Shown one piece after another: positions 8,311 through 16,950 of a stretch of 64,000 nt of DNA. How positions within the stretch are numbered: the first letter of the stretch is position 1; each line of letters opens with the position of its first letter. The position numbers were made by a program, and so were the translations under genes. The stretch is from positions 124,001 through 188,000 of the forward strand of contig NZ_JBGUAX010000009.1 of the NCBI RefSeq assembly GCF_041821065.1. Direction: 5' to 3'. The notes beneath the pieces were generated by a model. The model worked only from the letters and a program-made list of their open reading frames with translations, was not told the origin of the DNA and searched no databases. This DNA comes from Egicoccus sp. AB-alg2. GTDB taxonomy: Bacteria; Actinomycetota; Nitriliruptoria; Nitriliruptorales; Nitriliruptoraceae.

Positions 8311-9036
8311 GTGAGGCAGGTCGAGCGCTGGCACTCGGACCGCATCGGGTTCGACATGACGATGGCCCGGTGGGGGCACTGGGGCACACCGGTGCTGGTC
8401 TTCCCGACCGCCGGCGGCGACGCCCTGGAGATCGAGCGCGAGGGGTTGGTGACCGCCTGCGGCGAGCTGATCGAGGCAGGCCGGGTGAAGCTGTACTCCT
8501 GCGACAGCGTGGCCGGGAAGGCGATGCTCGAGGCCTGGGGGGCTCCCGAGCAGCGGCTGCGCCTGCTGGGTGCGTTCCACGCCTACGTCCGGGCCGAGGT
8601 GATCCCGGCGATCCACGCCGACAGCGGCGGACCTGCGCTGCCCATCGTGGCGGCCGGCGCCTCCATCGGCGCCTTCAATGCGCTCGCCATGGTGTGCCGG
8701 GAACCGAGGTGGTTCTCGACCGCGATCTGCATGAGCGGCACCTACGACGTCCAGCGCTTCTACGACGGCGCCTGGGACGACGAGCTGTTCTTCGCCTCGC
8801 CCCTGCACTTCCTTCCCGGCCTGGGAGGCGAGCAGCTCGACCAGCTCCGCCAGCGCTTCGTCCTGCTCGCGTCCGGGCAGGGTGCGTGGGAGGACATCGA
8901 CGAGTCCTGGCGGGTCGCCGACGTGCTCGGGTCGAAGGGGGTCCCCAACCGGGTCGACGCCTGGGGTCCGGAGTGGGAACACGGGTGGGGCACCTGGCAC
9001 CGGATGCTGCCGACCTACCTCGACGAGCTCGCCTGA
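8311..9036 (+). CDS. Alpha/beta-hydrolase, putative esterase family
   Basis: 241 residues from a GTG. Compact alpha/beta-hydrolase related to the putative-esterase (PF00756-like) family: oxyanion region FPTAGGDALE (about 31-40), nucleophile elbow AAGASIGAFNA (Ser about 118), and a conserved-looking C-terminal WGTWHRMLP that would supply the catalytic His. No signal peptide. Last gene of the rightward arm, separated from the first esterase by 83 bases. The ATP-grasp to esterase order suggests it acts on the same unknown product. A housekeeping role cannot be excluded. Confidence 0.78.
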   Translation: MRQVERWHSDRIGFDMTMARWGHWGTPVLVFPTAGGDALEIEREGLVTACGELIEAGRVKLYSCDSVAGKAMLEAWGAPEQRLRLLGAFHAYVRAEVIPAIHADSGGPALPIVAAGASIGAFNALAMVCREPRWFSTAICMSGTYDVQRFYDGAWDDELFFASPLHFLPGLGGEQLDQLRQRFVLLASGQGAWEDIDESWRVADVLGSKGVPNRVDAWGPEWEHGWGTWHRMLPTYLDELA

Positions 9037-9052
9037 TCCCTCGCCGTCGCAC

Positions 9053-9925
<873 letters not shown>

Positions 9926-9993
9926 CGGGATCGCCTCCTTCCGGCGAGCGGCAGCCCGTCCGGCACGCGGCCGGACGGGCCGTCGTCGCGGTC

Positions 9994-10602
9994 TCAACCG
10001 GTGAAGGTCGGGGTCGCGGTGCGGATGTCGGGATCGCGGTCGGGGCCGTCGTCGGGGTCGGGGTCCGGCTCGGTCCCGCCGCCGTCGTCCGGCTCGCACG
10101 TGACGTCGGTCGACTGCGGGGCCGAGCTGATGCTGAGCGGCGCGAAGACCTGGTCCTCCGTCATGACCTGCGGGTAGTGCGCCACGGCGACCAGCTCGAA
10201 CGTGCCCTCCCCCGTGCCGATCGTGCCGTCGGCACCGTGGGCGCTGCCGCCCCCGCCGACGCCGGCCTCCTCCCAGTCGACGCGGACCGTGTACGGCCGG
10301 TCGTCGGGCCCGCCGAGCACCGCGACGGTGAAGTCCACCCGCGCCGGGTCACAGCCCGGGTCGACGTGCAGGGCCACCTCGGGGTCGGGGTGGGGGTTCG
10401 GCTGCGGTGCGAACTCGTCGGCGCCGGCGGCGGGCTGCGCGGCCGCGGGGCCGGCGAGCAGCAGCAGGGCCGCGGTCGTCGCCACGACGCCGCGGGAGCG
10501 CCGGCCGGGGTTCGCGGCGAAGGAGCGGCCGGCGGTCGCGGCGAGCGAGCGGCCGGCGTACGTGCCGAGGTCGGCGGACTGGGTGTCAGGGGTGGTGTGC
10601 AT
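9994..10602 (-). CDS. Secreted protein of unknown function
   Basis: 202 residues, not recognised. An AAGGGACC site precedes the ATG at 10602. N-terminal region with Arg-rich repeats (AGRSLAATAGRSFAANPGRR) runs into a hydrophobic signal segment (VVATTAALLLLAGPAAAQ) with a probable AQP-type cleavage site. The mature part is beta-rich and contains two Cys; the C-terminus is a Pro/Asp-rich tail (EPDPDPDDGPDRDPD). The body resembles small secreted beta-sandwich domains. It is 68 bases upstream of the L,D-transpeptidase on the same strand, so the two may be cotranscribed envelope genes. Confidence 0.6.
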   Translation of the reverse strand: MHTTPDTQSADLGTYAGRSLAATAGRSFAANPGRRSRGVVATTAALLLLAGPAAAQPAAGADEFAPQPNPHPDPEVALHVDPGCDPARVDFTVAVLGGPDDRPYTVRVDWEEAGVGGGGSAHGADGTIGTGEGTFELVAVAHYPQVMTEDQVFAPLSISSAPQSTDVTCEPDDGGGTEPDPDPDDGPDRDPDIRTATPTFTG

Positions 10603-10796
10603 CGAGGTCCCTTTCCGGGTTCGCGGGCCGGTGACTTCCGGCACCGTCGAGGGACCTGACGGGGCAGCGCGCGACGCCTTACACGTCCGAAGGAAACTCG
10701 GCACGACCAACCCAGGCCACGCACTCTTCGGCGAGGCGACGCTGATACACGCGTCCGTGTGGGCGCGCACGGACGTGCTGCTGGTGGCCCACCCGG

Positions 10797-10824
10797 TTGA
10801 CGCGCCCCGCACGACTCCTAGGTT
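10797..10824 (+). promoter_or_regulatory. Promoter of the three-gene cassette
   Basis: TTGACG (10797-10802), a 16-base spacer and TAGGTT (10819-10824) form a good -35/-10 pair about 65 bases upstream of the first cassette gene. Confidence 0.55.
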
Positions 10825-10888
10825 CGATCGCATCGATACGTGGCTGTCGCGTCACGCCGCGCGACGGTCCTTTGGGGAAGGGGAGCGC

Positions 10889-11668
10889 ATGGCGAACGGG
10901 ACGAGTGCTGCCGTCGATCAGGCTGCGCGGCTCGACGAGATCGGATTCCCGGAGTTCACCACGAAGCTGGTGACCGACGTGTTCGACGCCTTGGTGGCGT
11001 CGAACCTGCGTCAGACGGAGTCCTTCGCGGAGCTGCTGGGGGCCGTCGGCAAGGAACTCAGCGAGTACATCGACGACACCAAGGACGACATCGGCGGCGA
11101 GGAGATCCTGCAGTTCCTCGCCGCGGTCGCGCCGCCGGACACGGACGACGGGTCCGAGCCCAGCAAAGTCCGTGTCGGCGGCACCCTGGACGGCGACGAC
11201 GCCGACGCACTGAACACCGCACTCGCCGTTCCGGGCGAGGAGATCCCCGACGTCGCCTCCAGCGGCGCCGTCGATCAGGCAGCTTTCGACGCCATCGTGG
11301 AAGCAGCGGCCCGGCGTCTGGCCGCGAACAAGTACGACCTGCTCTCGGAGATGGTTCGCCAGGGCCTGCTGCGCCTGGTCGTGGAGACCGGGACGATCGA
11401 GACGCGGCTGACGTTCACGACCTACGGCTCGACCTTCTCGGCCCGCAACAGCCGTGACTACACGCGCCGTGCCACGGCCTTCCGTGCGCAGGCGCGGACG
11501 GGGTCCGTGCTGTCGAAGTGGGTGAGTGCCTCCGGGTCCGCGAGCCGCACCTCGGTGGCGGTCCGCACCACGAGTGAGCAGGATCGCGACACCAGCGGGA
11601 GCCGGGTGCAGATCTACGGCGGGGTCACGATCAACTTCAAGACCGACTACCTGCCGCTCAACCAGTAG
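10889..11668 (+). CDS. Unrecognised cassette protein 1
   Basis: 259 residues; GGGGAAGGGGAG lies just before the ATG. No recognised domain. The N-terminus DEIGFPEFTTKLVTDVFDAL is followed by a predicted amphipathic helix and then an acidic linker. The C-terminal half has TGTIETRLTFTTYGS, a Ser/Ala/Thr-rich basic stretch and a final strand SRVQIYGGVTINFKT. Gene 2 shares both ends of this layout. The alternation of a helical N-terminus and a beta C-terminus recalls DUF2589-type proteins, but I cannot confirm this. No signal peptide or membrane segment, so cytoplasmic; probably acts in a complex with its two neighbours. Confidence 0.7.
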   Translation: MANGTSAAVDQAARLDEIGFPEFTTKLVTDVFDALVASNLRQTESFAELLGAVGKELSEYIDDTKDDIGGEEILQFLAAVAPPDTDDGSEPSKVRVGGTLDGDDADALNTALAVPGEEIPDVASSGAVDQAAFDAIVEAAARRLAANKYDLLSEMVRQGLLRLVVETGTIETRLTFTTYGSTFSARNSRDYTRRATAFRAQARTGSVLSKWVSASGSASRTSVAVRTTSEQDRDTSGSRVQIYGGVTINFKTDYLPLNQ

Positions 11669-11676
11669 CGCGTCCG

Positions 11677-12483
11677 ATGCCGGAGATCCAGATCCCCGTC
11701 GACCTCGGGTTCACCGAGTTCGTCACGTCCCTGCTGTCGGAGGTCATGAACTCGATCGTGGTCGCGCAGAGCGAGCAGGAGGAGAAGCTCGCCGAACTCG
11801 CCGCGGTCGCGGCGTCCGACCCGGACGACTACGCCGACCACCGGCTCGACGACGCGGCCGTCGACGCCTTCCTGACGCGGCTCTTCCCGCCGACGGCCGA
11901 CGACCGACCGCACGATGCCGTCCGCGGCGCACCGTATGCACCGGCGGGTGAGGACGGCCCCGAGTCGCCGCCGTACCAGGACACGCTGGACGTCGCCCTC
12001 GGCGGCGGGGACTTCAACCCGGAGCTCGGGCATCTGCTGCTGCGCGGGGTGCGCAAGATCCGGGCCGCGGCGCGACGGCGGCTGGCCGAGCAGGAGCTCG
12101 CCGTCGCCCGGCACCTCACCGAACGCGGCGTGCCGCGCGTGCTGGTCGACGCGGGACGCATCCGGGCGAAGCTGACGTTCGAGGCCCTGCAGTACCGGGA
12201 CGCCGACACCGTCGAGGAGGCGGAAGAAGCGGACGAGGGCGGTGGCCCGGTCGACGACGCGACCGAGCCGGCCATGGCGTCGACCTCGGCCTCGTCCCTG
12301 CTCAAGCGGCAGGTGCTGCTGGCCGGGCGGCTGCCGGGGCTGCATCAGACCTCGGTGGTGCCGCAGGTGCTCCGCGACGTGCGCCTGCGCGTCCACTCGG
12401 CCGACGAGCGGGACCCCGGCACCGGGTCCACGCGCGCCAACGTCTACGGCGAGGTGGAGCTCACCTTCAAGACGGTCCCGTGA
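11677..12483 (+). CDS. Unrecognised cassette protein 2 (related to protein 1)
   Basis: 268 residues, starting 8 bases after gene 1. The N-terminus DLGFTEFVTSLLSEVMNSI matches protein 1, and so do the middle strand (AGRIRAKLTFEAL) and the last strand (TRANVYGEVELTFKT). Between them are acidic, Glu/Asp-rich linkers and a basic helix (KIRAAARRRLAEQEL). The shared start and end show the two arose by duplication. No known catalytic motif, signal peptide or membrane segment. Its stop overlaps the start of gene 3, so all three are made together. Confidence 0.7.
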   Translation: MPEIQIPVDLGFTEFVTSLLSEVMNSIVVAQSEQEEKLAELAAVAASDPDDYADHRLDDAAVDAFLTRLFPPTADDRPHDAVRGAPYAPAGEDGPESPPYQDTLDVALGGGDFNPELGHLLLRGVRKIRAAARRRLAEQELAVARHLTERGVPRVLVDAGRIRAKLTFEALQYRDADTVEEAEEADEGGGPVDDATEPAMASTSASSLLKRQVLLAGRLPGLHQTSVVPQVLRDVRLRVHSADERDPGTGSTRANVYGEVELTFKTVP

Positions 12484-13268
12484 ACGTCACGCCGGATCGA
12501 CTCGACCTCGCCGAGTTCGTCGCCTCGCTGGTCGGCGAGGTCCGGTCGGGCGTGCTGGCCAGCCACGAACTACGCGACCACGACCTCGAGGTCGTCGGCG
12601 CCACCATCCGGGTGGGACGCGAACCGGAGGACACCGCATCCGACGACGACCTCGCCGGCGAGGAGGCCGAGTCCGCCCGGGGGCCCGGCGCCGTGGTGAC
12701 GCCGCCACGCCCGTCGCCGATCACGGCGCGCCCCGAACTGGAAGGCGGTGGGTGGGAGGTGGAGCTCGTACTCGGCCAGGGCCAGTCGCTCTTCCTCGGT
12801 GCGGACCAGCCGGTCGAATCCGTCGCGTTGCCGATGGCCGTGGACGTGTGGCGTTCGCGGGACCTGACGCAGCTCAAGGGCATCGACGTCGAGCGCTCCC
12901 GCCGGTTGGCCGGGGAGGGGGTCCGCACCATCGGTCAGCTGCTCGAGCTCGACGAGACGGCGATCGCGGGCATCGTCGCCCGCCAGGGATCGCACCGCTA
13001 CCTCGACTACTGGGTGCAGGCGGGGTTGCTCCGCATGCCCGTGCCGCGACTCGTGGCCTCACGCGCCGATGCGTTTCGGCTGTCGGCGCTGGCGGGCCGC
13101 TCACCGGCCTCGCTGCGGTCGCTCGTCGGCCGCGACGTGCTGTCGGCGTCGCAGGCCAGCCAGCTCTTCGACCTGTTCGCCGCCTGGGGGACGGCCCTGG
13201 ACCGTGCGGCGATGGCGTCCGTCACGCTCGGTGACGTCCGGGCGGCCACCCGCGTCGAGAAACACTGA
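12480..13268 (+). CDS. Unrecognised cassette protein 3 with helix-hairpin-helix-like repeats
   Basis: 262 residues from a GTG overlapping the previous stop. The N-terminus RLDLAEFVASLVGEVRSGVL is a third copy of the cassette motif. After an acidic linker come two repeats resembling helix-hairpin-helix folds of the DUF4332 kind: LKGIDVERSRRLAGEGVRTI (about 131-150) with its following helix, and LSALAGRSPASLRSLVGRDV near 200. Such modules often bind DNA or act as protein contacts. No catalytic residues recognised. It could be the adaptor that links the other two proteins to a target. Confidence 0.65.
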   Translation: MNVTPDRLDLAEFVASLVGEVRSGVLASHELRDHDLEVVGATIRVGREPEDTASDDDLAGEEAESARGPGAVVTPPRPSPITARPELEGGGWEVELVLGQGQSLFLGADQPVESVALPMAVDVWRSRDLTQLKGIDVERSRRLAGEGVRTIGQLLELDETAIAGIVARQGSHRYLDYWVQAGLLRMPVPRLVASRADAFRLSALAGRSPASLRSLVGRDVLSASQASQLFDLFAAWGTALDRAAMASVTLGDVRAATRVEKH

Positions 13269-13305
13269 CGGCGGGCGTCCGCGGCCGGAGCGAGGGACCG
13301 TCGGG

Positions 13306-14175
13306 TCAGCCGACGTGCTGCAGCTTGTCGGGGTTCATGAGCAGCTGGAGTTCGGTGATGCGGCCGGCGGCGACCGCGAAGGCGACCACGCCCGTGAGTC
13401 GACCGTTCTCGTAGGTCAGCAGCCCGGGCGCGCCGTTGACGGTCGCGACCCGGAACCGGGTGCCGGGCCGCAGCCGCATGATGCCGAGCACGAGCGCGGC
13501 GACGGCGGGAGCGGAGACCAGCGGCTCCCTGCGTGCCGGCACCTTCCCGCCGCCGTCGGAGCGCAGCACGACGTCCGGGTCGAGCACCTCCAGCAGATCC
13601 TGCAGGTGGCCGCGGGCGGCGGCGTTCGCGAAGGCATCGACCACGCGGCGGTGTTCGTCGCGGTCGGCGTCGAAGCGGGGCGCGTCCGCCTCCACGTGCC
13701 GTCGCGCGCGCGACGCGAGTTGCCGGCAGGCCGCCGGGCTGCGCCCGACGGCCTCGGCGATCGTGTCGAAGGGCAGCCCGAACACCTCGTGGAGCACGAA
13801 CGCCGTCCGCTCCGCCGGCGACAAGCGCTCCAGGACCACCAGCAGCGCCAGGCTCACGGAGTCGTCGAGGCTGACGCGGTCAGCCGGATCGGCCGGGTCG
13901 GCCCCGTCCACGATCGGCTCGGGCAGCCACTCGCCGATGTAGCGCTCACGCTGCACCCGCGACGACTTCAGCACGTCGAGGCAGATCCGCGTGACGATCA
14001 CCGTCAGCCAGCTCCGGACGTCCCGGACGCCGTCCAGGTCGGCGTCCCGGGTTCGCAGCCAGGCTTCCTGCAGCGCGTCGTCGGCCTCGGTGACGCTGCC
14101 CAGCAGCCGGTAGGCGACGCCCAGCAGGTAGCGGCGGTGGGCGCGGAAGTGCTCCTCCAGCGGGCCTGTGGTCAT
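13306..14175 (-). CDS. ECF41 family RNA polymerase sigma factor with SnoaL-like C-terminal domain
   Basis: 289 residues. Sigma-2 region (HFRAHRRYLLGVAYRLLGS) and sigma-4 region (LSPAERTAFVLHEVFGLPFD) are followed by a SnoaL-like domain. The three hallmark motifs of ECF41 are all present: WLPEP at about 83-87, DGGGK at about 207-211 and NPDKL at about 281-285 near the C-terminus. In this family the C-terminal extension controls activity in place of an anti-sigma factor. The ATG overlaps the epimerase stop (ATGA), so sigma factor and its partner are cotranscribed, and the candidate promoter upstream of the partner suggests autoregulation. Confidence 0.93.
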   Translation of the reverse strand: MTTGPLEEHFRAHRRYLLGVAYRLLGSVTEADDALQEAWLRTRDADLDGVRDVRSWLTVIVTRICLDVLKSSRVQRERYIGEWLPEPIVDGADPADPADRVSLDDSVSLALLVVLERLSPAERTAFVLHEVFGLPFDTIAEAVGRSPAACRQLASRARRHVEADAPRFDADRDEHRRVVDAFANAAARGHLQDLLEVLDPDVVLRSDGGGKVPARREPLVSAPAVAALVLGIMRLRPGTRFRVATVNGAPGLLTYENGRLTGVVAFAVAAGRITELQLLMNPDKLQHVG

Positions 14176-15116
14176 GCGGCGTCCGACGTGATCCCGCGAC
14201 GCTCGGCGACGACGCCCTCGCGGAACGACGGGAACTGCGGCCGCCAGTCGAGTACCTCCCGGGCCCGGGCGTTGGACGCACCGGCCAGCTGGTTCATGAA
14301 CGCGACCCCGAACGGGCCGACGGCCAGCCGGGCCAGCGCCACCGGGAAGCGCTTCGGCGGCTTGGCCCCGAGCTGCTTCGCGAACCACGGCAGCCAATCA
14401 TGCAGGTACAGCGGGTGGTCGTCGACCACGTTGAACGTCCCGCCGCCGGCCGGCAGGTCCAGGGCGGCAAGCACGGCCGACGCCACGTCGTCGACGTGCA
14501 CGAACGAGTAGCGCGCCGCCCCGGCCCCGACGATCGGGACCTTGCCGGCCGACACCATCCGCGTCATCGACCCGTCCGCCGCGTAGATCGTCCCCGGACC
14601 GTAGAGGTGCCCCAGGCGCAACACCACTCCCCCGGCGTCGGCGACCAGCCGTTCCATCTCCTTCAGGGCGTCGGCCACCGGGGCGTACGGCGCCGGCGGG
14701 GCCGGCCACAGCGGATCGGCCTCCGTGCGGATCGTGTCGCCGGGTTCGTAGGCGTACGCCAGTCCCTGGGCGAGGAAGGTCTCGATACCGGCCTGCTCGG
14801 CCGCTCGCAGCAGGTTGCGGGTTCCGTCCGTCCGCAGGCGGTTGGTCGTCTCGAACTGTCGACCGATCCTCTTCGGGTCGATCTGCGGCGGGATCGCCGT
14901 CGCGAAGTGCACGATGGCCTCGGGACGCTGCTGGCGCACGAACCGTGACACGGCGTCGGCGTCCAGCACGTCCACGGCCGCTTCGATCACGTTCGACGGG
15001 ACCGGCAGGTCGCGGAACCGTCGGGCGACGGCCAGTACCTCGTGCCCGCTGGCCGCCAGCAACCCCACCATCGGCCGTCCCAGCGCCCCCGTCGCACCCG
15101 TCACCAGCACACGCAT
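14172..15116 (-). CDS. NAD(P)-dependent epimerase/oxidoreductase (ECF41 partner)
   Basis: 314 residues, extended SDR fold: Rossmann motif VTGATGALGRPM at the N-terminus, FATAIPP, a YAPVADALKEME stretch where a canonical YxxxK motif is lost, and VHVDDVASAVLAAL. ECF41 sigma factors are usually encoded beside a carboxymuconolactone decarboxylase, oxidoreductase or epimerase that is their main target; this gene fills that place. A near-consensus ECF41 promoter lies about 51 bases upstream of the ATG. Substrate unknown. Confidence 0.85.
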   Translation of the reverse strand: MRVLVTGATGALGRPMVGLLAASGHEVLAVARRFRDLPVPSNVIEAAVDVLDADAVSRFVRQQRPEAIVHFATAIPPQIDPKRIGRQFETTNRLRTDGTRNLLRAAEQAGIETFLAQGLAYAYEPGDTIRTEADPLWPAPPAPYAPVADALKEMERLVADAGGVVLRLGHLYGPGTIYAADGSMTRMVSAGKVPIVGAGAARYSFVHVDDVASAVLAALDLPAGGGTFNVVDDHPLYLHDWLPWFAKQLGAKPPKRFPVALARLAVGPFGVAFMNQLAGASNARAREVLDWRPQFPSFREGVVAERRGITSDAA

Positions 15117-15166
15117 CGGAGCCACTCCTGGTCTCGGGGCCACACCGTGTGGCCCGGTACGCAGGA

Positions 15167-15193
15167 GACGAGCGAGACGGACCGGACGTGACA
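15167..15193 (-). promoter_or_regulatory. Candidate ECF41 promoter upstream of the epimerase gene
   Basis: On the minus strand TGTCACG (15193-15187), a 16-base spacer and CGTC (15170-15167). The ECF41 consensus is TGTCACA-N16-CGTC, so it differs at one base. Between it and the ATG lies a perfect 9-base inverted repeat, GGGCCACAC and GTGTGGCCC (15137-15155). Confidence 0.7.
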
Positions 15194-15229
15194 TGCCGCG
15201 ACCGCCTCCCGTGGCCGGGCGTGAGTCGC

Positions 15230-15625
15230 TCAGGCCTCGGGCTGGAAGCCGGTGCAGGCGAGGTCGAGCCGGCCGATGAGGCCGTCGACGACCCGGACGT
15301 AACCGGTCTGTTCGATGACGTGCCACGTCTGAGGCGCCCAGGCCGGGCGCAGCCGCACCCGGTAGGTGAGCCGCTGGCGCGTGCCGACGGTGGCGACGTC
15401 GGCGTGCAGCAGCTGCGTCTCGTGTGCGCTGCCGTACCAACCGTGGAGGACGGACAGGGCCGCGGCCGCGTCGTGGTGCTCGACGAACTCCCGCACCAGC
15501 AGGGCGCGCAGCCAGACCTCGTCACTCAGCAATTCACGGACGGCCGTGCCGTCCCACGCCACGAGCGCGTCGACGAACTGGCGGCAGACCGTGCGCGTCT
15601 CGGTGGTCAGGGTCGCGGTGGACAT
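15230..15625 (-). CDS. SnoaL/NTF2-like protein
   Basis: 131 residues, the normal size of a single NTF2/SnoaL cone domain: an N-terminal helix (CRQFVDALVAWDGTAVRELL), the typical VWLRALLVREFVEHH segment and a curved beta-sheet (RQRLTYRVRLRPAWAPQTW). These proteins act as small isomerases, cyclases or regulatory pockets; no specific catalytic residues can be assigned. It lies 11 bases downstream of the FAD monooxygenase, so they form one operon, and just upstream of the ECF41 partner promoter. GGAGGATCC precedes the ATG. Confidence 0.75.
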   Translation of the reverse strand: MSTATLTTETRTVCRQFVDALVAWDGTAVRELLSDEVWLRALLVREFVEHHDAAAALSVLHGWYGSAHETQLLHADVATVGTRQRLTYRVRLRPAWAPQTWHVIEQTGYVRVVDGLIGRLDLACTGFQPEA

Positions 15626-15636
15626 CCGGATCCTCC

Positions 15637-16806
15637 TCAGGACGCGACGGCGTCGGCGTCGAGATCCAGCAGGTGCCCGACCTCGGGCCGCATGGCGGCA
15701 CTCATCGCGAGCAGCAGCGGCCGGACCGTCGCGAGGTCCCAGTCGTAGGCGGCGACCCGGTCGGCGAGGGCATGCAGCGGGCGGGACAGCGCGTCGCGGG
15801 TGTCCTGGTAGCCGGCCATGGCGCGATCGTGGCTGCAGCGGCCGGAGGCGGCCGCGAGCACGGCGCGGGCGAGCAGCTCGGCGTCACGCAGGGCGTCGGT
15901 CATGCCGTGCGTGGTGAGGGGGTCCTTGAAGTGCGCGGCGTCGCCCACCAGTGCCCACCCGCGCCCCCAGGGCTGGCGCAGGAAGCCCGGCACGCCGGGG
16001 AACCCGCGCACGTGCCCGACGGATCGGGCGTCGCGCAGCGCTTCGGCCCAGTCAGGAGCGACGCGGTGGAACACCTCGTGGAAGCCCAGGTCGCGGCGCC
16101 GGCGCTGCTCGGCGAGGAAGCGCGCGGCGGGGCTGCCGACCCAGCCGCAGACCAGCCCGTCGTTGGTCGGGATCAGCCCGGCACTGTGGCCCGGTCCGTA
16201 GAGCCACTGGTAGCCGTCGACGTCCAGCCCGGCCCAGTAGCCGACGACCATCGCGCTCGCGTTGGTGCCTTGGTGGTAGGTGAGCGCGCCGACCTCCCGC
16301 GCCACGCGCGAGCGCAGGCCGTCGGCGCCGATCGTGATCGGGGCCCGCGCGGCGATGCGCCGGCCGCGGGCGTCACGGGCCTCGACACCCGTGACGGCCC
16401 CGTCGGCGTCGCGGAGCAGCCGGTCGACCGTCGACTCGAAACGCACCTCGGCACCGGCCCGGGCGGCCGCGTCGACCAGGATCGGGTCCAGCACGGTGCG
16501 ACGGGGGGCGTAGAGCGCGTCGGTGTGCGGTGCCGGGCGGATCGCCACGACCTCCTCGTCGCGCCCGTAGCGGATGACGGTGCGCCGGACCGGTGGCGTG
16601 CCGGCGGCGACCACGTCGTCGAGCAGCCCCCAGCGGCTCAGCTGCACCACGCCGCCACGCATGAAGGCGTGCGTCGACAGGGTGTCGCTACCGGGCCGGG
16701 CACGGTCGAGCACGAGCACCCGCTGGCCGGCGCGGGCCAGGAGCATGGCGGTGGCCGCGCCGGCGACCCGCGCGCCGACCACGATGGCGTCGAAGTGCTC
16801 GTCCAT
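15637..16806 (-). CDS. FAD-dependent monooxygenase / geranylgeranyl-reductase-like flavoprotein
   Basis: 389 residues, PHBH fold. FAD-binding GxGxxG variant VVGARVAGAATAMLLARAG at 9-27, the second conserved motif IGADGLRSRVAREV, and WALVGDAAHFKDPLTTHGM, the GD motif that contacts the FAD ribityl chain, near 310. The first Gly motif reads GARVAG rather than GAGPAG, as in a subset of these oxidoreductases. Likely hydroxylates or reduces a small hydrophobic or aromatic substrate. Operon with the downstream SnoaL-like gene. Confidence 0.85.
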   Translation of the reverse strand: MDEHFDAIVVGARVAGAATAMLLARAGQRVLVLDRARPGSDTLSTHAFMRGGVVQLSRWGLLDDVVAAGTPPVRRTVIRYGRDEEVVAIRPAPHTDALYAPRRTVLDPILVDAAARAGAEVRFESTVDRLLRDADGAVTGVEARDARGRRIAARAPITIGADGLRSRVAREVGALTYHQGTNASAMVVGYWAGLDVDGYQWLYGPGHSAGLIPTNDGLVCGWVGSPAARFLAEQRRRRDLGFHEVFHRVAPDWAEALRDARSVGHVRGFPGVPGFLRQPWGRGWALVGDAAHFKDPLTTHGMTDALRDAELLARAVLAAASGRCSHDRAMAGYQDTRDALSRPLHALADRVAAYDWDLATVRPLLLAMSAAMRPEVGHLLDLDADAVAS

Positions 16807-16950
16807 GGGGCGATCCGTTCCCGGTGGTTTCGCCCACGGTGCGCGCCGGCGACGAGTCCACCCACGGGGACACCCACCCATCTCGGGCCACCGCCCTACC
16901 TAGACGTCGAGTCGTCCGGGTCGCGACCCCGCGGCGGACCGGGCGGCCGG

